Positions 34,567 through 36,590 of a stretch of DNA of 36,590 nucleotides are shown here, one piece after another (position 1 is the first letter of the stretch; each line of letters starts with the position of its first letter). Below the pieces are notes generated by a model that did no database searches, was not told the DNA's origin, and saw nothing but the letters and a program-made list of their open reading frames with translations. This DNA is from Thiomonas sp. FB-6 (GTDB taxonomy: Bacteria; Pseudomonadota; Gammaproteobacteria; Burkholderiales; Burkholderiaceae_C). Made by a program: the position numbers and the translations under genes. The DNA is taken from positions 1-36,590 of the forward strand of contig NZ_KB898505.1 in NCBI RefSeq assembly GCF_000377645.1. The letters run 5' to 3'.

Positions 34567-35952
34567 TCACGGCTGCGCCGCCTCGGTCGAGGGGGGCGGG
34601 GCCGTCCGCTCGGCGCGCTGGCTGTAACGCATGCGCAGCCCGCCCTGCGGGCGGTTGCTCAGGCGCACTGTGCCGCCCAGGTTGGCGGCGATGCTGCTCA
34701 TGATGGCCAGGCCCAGGCCGCTGCCGCCCTGTTCGCCGTCGCGGTGCAGGCGGTTGAAGGCCTCGAAGGCCTGGGGCAGCAGTTCCTCGGGAATGCCCGG
34801 GCCGTCGTCGTCGACGTCCACATGGGTCCAGGCCAGGCCGTCGGGCCCGGTCCCGGTGTGGCAGCTCAGGTCCACGCGCCCTCCGGGGCGGGCGTAGCGC
34901 AGCGCGTTGTCCACGGCGTTGCGCAGCAGGGTGTAGAGCTGGGTGGGGTCGGCCAGGATGGGCGCGGCCCGCGGCGCAGGCTCCGCGTGCTCGATGCCGA
35001 TGTCGATGCCGCGCTGGCGAGCCAGCGGCAGCAAGTCCTCCAGCACGTGGCGCAACACCCCCATCGGGTCCACCGGCCGGGGCTGGCCGGCCGGGCCCGA
35101 CTGGGCGCGGGCCAGGCTGAGCAACTGCTCCACGACCGCGCGCGTGCGCGCCAGCCCGCCGAGCATGCCGTGCAGGCGCTCGCGCGCCTCGGGTGGCAGT
35201 TCCACGTGGTCCAGGTTCTCCGCCTGCAGGGTCAGCGCGGCGATGGGGGTGCGCAGTTCGTGCGCGGCATCCGCCAGGAAGCGGCGTTCGCGTTCGCGCA
35301 GCGCGCGCACGCGCTCGAGCAGGCCGTTGATGGAGGCGACGAAGGGCAGCAGCTCGCGCGGCACCTCGGCCATGGGCAGGGCTTCGAGGCGCTGTTCGCT
35401 GCGCGCATTCACCTGCGCCGCCAGGCGCAGCACCGGGCGCAGCGCGCGGCGCAGCACCAGGGTGGCCAGCAGCGCCAGCAGGGGAATCAGCGCCAGCAGC
35501 GGGTACAGCGTGCGCTGCGCGCTGTCGGTGGCGGCGTCGGAGCGCAGGTCGGTACGCTGCGCCGCGGCGATCATGCCCCCCGGGTCACGGCGCACGAACA
35601 CCCGCCAATGGTGCCCGTCCGCTTGCAACACGTGCATGCCCGGCGCCAGGCCGGCCGGCAGCGGCAGGCCGCCGGGGGCGCCCAGGCGCTGCACCACGAT
35701 GCGCGCATCCTGGTCGATCTCGGGTGCGCGCGCCGGCAGCGTGGCCTCGGGCATCGGGCCGCCGGCGTGCACCAGCGCCGCCACCTGGCGCAGCTGCACG
35801 TCCTGCAGGCGGTTGGCCTCCACGTAGCCCAGCACGTAGGACACGGCGCCGGTGCACACGCCCACCAGCGCCACCATCAGCGTGGTGGACAGCCACAGCC
35901 TGCGCAGCAGCGACTGCCCGGCCCAGTGGCGCAGCGCCTGCACGACCGTCAT
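34567..35952 (-). CDS. Sensor histidine kinase (QseC/TctE-like)
   Basis: 461-residue membrane histidine kinase. Transmembrane helix 1 lies at about residues 19-42, a periplasmic sensor domain of about 105 residues follows, and helix 2 is at about 149-167 (LYPLLALIPLLALLATLVL). A HAMP-like linker precedes the dimerisation domain with the phospho-accepting H231 in FLADAAHELRTPIAALTLQA. The ATPase domain has the N box NAVDNALRYARPGG, G1 DDDGPGIP and G2 GGSGLGLAIMSSIA. Its ATG overlaps the response-regulator stop (ATGA, 35949-35952), so the pair is translationally coupled. The signal is unknown; QseC/TctE/PmrB-type sensors read metals, acids or envelope stress. Confidence 0.93.
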   Translation of the reverse strand: MTVVQALRHWAGQSLLRRLWLSTTLMVALVGVCTGAVSYVLGYVEANRLQDVQLRQVAALVHAGGPMPEATLPARAPEIDQDARIVVQRLGAPGGLPLPAGLAPGMHVLQADGHHWRVFVRRDPGGMIAAAQRTDLRSDAATDSAQRTLYPLLALIPLLALLATLVLRRALRPVLRLAAQVNARSEQRLEALPMAEVPRELLPFVASINGLLERVRALRERERRFLADAAHELRTPIAALTLQAENLDHVELPPEARERLHGMLGGLARTRAVVEQLLSLARAQSGPAGQPRPVDPMGVLRHVLEDLLPLARQRGIDIGIEHAEPAPRAAPILADPTQLYTLLRNAVDNALRYARPGGRVDLSCHTGTGPDGLAWTHVDVDDDGPGIPEELLPQAFEAFNRLHRDGEQGGSGLGLAIMSSIAANLGGTVRLSNRPQGGLRMRYSQRAERTAPPPSTEAAQP

Positions 35953-36590
35953 GGCGCGTCGGCCGTGCCGCCGGCGTCGCGGTCGACCACCCAGCCCACG
36001 CCGCGCACGTTCTTGATGGCGCCGGCGCCGAGCTTCCTGCGGATGCTGTGGATCAGGTATTCCACGGCGTTGCTCTCCACCTCTTCGTTCCAGCCGTAGA
36101 TCAGGTTCTCCAGGTCGTCGCGCGACAGCACGGCGCCCGGGCGCAGCAGCAAGGCGTGCAGCAGCGCGTATTCTCGCGCGGACAGGCGCGCGCCGGCCTC
36201 GCCGAAACGGGCCTGGCGGGTGGCGGGGTCCAGCGTGACCACGCCGTTGCCCAGCAGCGCCTGCGCCTGGCCGCCCTTGCGCCGCGCCACGGCGCGCAGG
36301 CGCGCCAGCAACTCGCCGGTCTCGAAGGGCTTGATCAGGTAGTCGTCGGCCCCCAGGTCCAGGCCGCGGATGCGGTCGTCCACGCCGTCGCGCGCGGTGA
36401 CGATGATCACCGGCAGGTTGTAGCCCGAGCGCCGCGCCGCCTGCAGCACCCCCAGGCCGTCGCGCCTGGGCAGCCCCAGGTCCAGCAGCATGGCCTCGTA
36501 GGGCGCGGTGCGCATGGCCAGCAGCGCGGCGTCGCCGTCGAGCACCCAGTCCACCGCGTGCGCGGCGTCGCGCAGCGCCTGCTGCGTGGC
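35949..36590 (-). CDS. OmpR-family response regulator, partial (runs off the window)
   Basis: C-terminal part of an OmpR/QseB-type regulator; reading continues to the last base of the window (ATQQALRDAAHAVDWVLDGD at the start), so roughly the first 15-20 residues lie beyond it. The receiver domain shows the phosphorylation aspartate in EAMLLDLGLPRRDG, the conserved VIIVTARD and the lysine of DDYLIKPFETGEL. The winged-helix output domain has LSAREYALLHALLLRPGAVLS and NAVEYLIHSIRRKLG with VRGVGWVVD near the end. The stop overlaps the kinase ATG. An internal GTG at 36554 should not be taken as the start. Confidence 0.93.
   Translation of the reverse strand, partial: ATQQALRDAAHAVDWVLDGDAALLAMRTAPYEAMLLDLGLPRRDGLGVLQAARRSGYNLPVIIVTARDGVDDRIRGLDLGADDYLIKPFETGELLARLRAVARRKGGQAQALLGNGVVTLDPATRQARFGEAGARLSAREYALLHALLLRPGAVLSRDDLENLIYGWNEEVESNAVEYLIHSIRRKLGAGAIKNVRGVGWVVDRDAGGTADAP

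Overview
The window is GC-rich, densely coded bacterial DNA. Its gene content suggests a metabolically versatile betaproteobacterium, probably Burkholderiales: a three-gene pnt transhydrogenase, several LysR regulators each beside a catabolic operon, a Liv-type ABC importer with periplasmic receptors, Tcu-type redox proteins and a glutathione-dependent formaldehyde pathway. This placement is inferred from gene style; there is no rRNA or marker gene to confirm it. I see no tRNA, rRNA, CRISPR array, insertion sequence or phage gene.

Layout. (1) 7-2941, minus strand: pntAA-pntAB-pntB, the proton-translocating NAD(P) transhydrogenase, with a candidate promoter at 3114-3142. (2) 3388-4545, plus strand: a lone branched-chain-amino-acid-type periplasmic receptor ending at a strong intrinsic terminator. 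(3) 4636-9200, minus strand: LysR regulator, GlcG/HbpS-like protein, a divergent shikimate-dehydrogenase-like enzyme, a possible small ORF, a DODA/LigB-type dioxygenase and a second LysR regulator. (4) 9345-22809, plus strand: an apparent operon of about 13.5 kb with tcuA-like and tcuB-like genes, an aldehyde dehydrogenase, a thiamine-diphosphate enzyme, a second FAD dehydrogenase, an ABC receptor, a LivH permease, a LivM-LivG-LivF triple fusion, a cupin and an SDR dehydrogenase. The two arms diverge around a LysR-type palindrome at 9265-9285. (5) 22833-27037, minus strand: dabB-dabA, an inorganic-carbon uptake pair. It diverges from an NhaR-like LysR gene (27117-28034) across 79 bp that hold a repeated CAGAAC/GTTCTG motif; a Kef-type antiporter follows. 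(6) 29356-32242: frmA-fghA (formaldehyde oxidation) and a beta-hydroxyacid dehydrogenase. (7) 32348-33982: a POT peptide transporter with a repeat-encoded proline-rich N-terminus. (8) 33989-36590, minus strand: an acyl-CoA thioesterase and a QseBC/TctDE-like two-component pair whose response regulator runs off the right edge.

How the genes may work together. Regions 2-4 look like one catabolic locus: two receptors and one importer bring in an acid; FAD dehydrogenases (TcuA with its Fe-S membrane partner TcuB, plus a second one), an SDR and the AroE-like enzyme would do desaturation or alcohol oxidation; the DODA protein and/or the ThDP enzyme would cleave a C-C bond; the aldehyde dehydrogenase would oxidise the product. 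The enzyme set fits an alicyclic or aromatic acid, but the substrate cannot be read from sequence. This uncharacterised-looking pathway, the triple-fusion transporter subunit and the Dab locus controlled by an NhaR-like regulator are the most interesting points.
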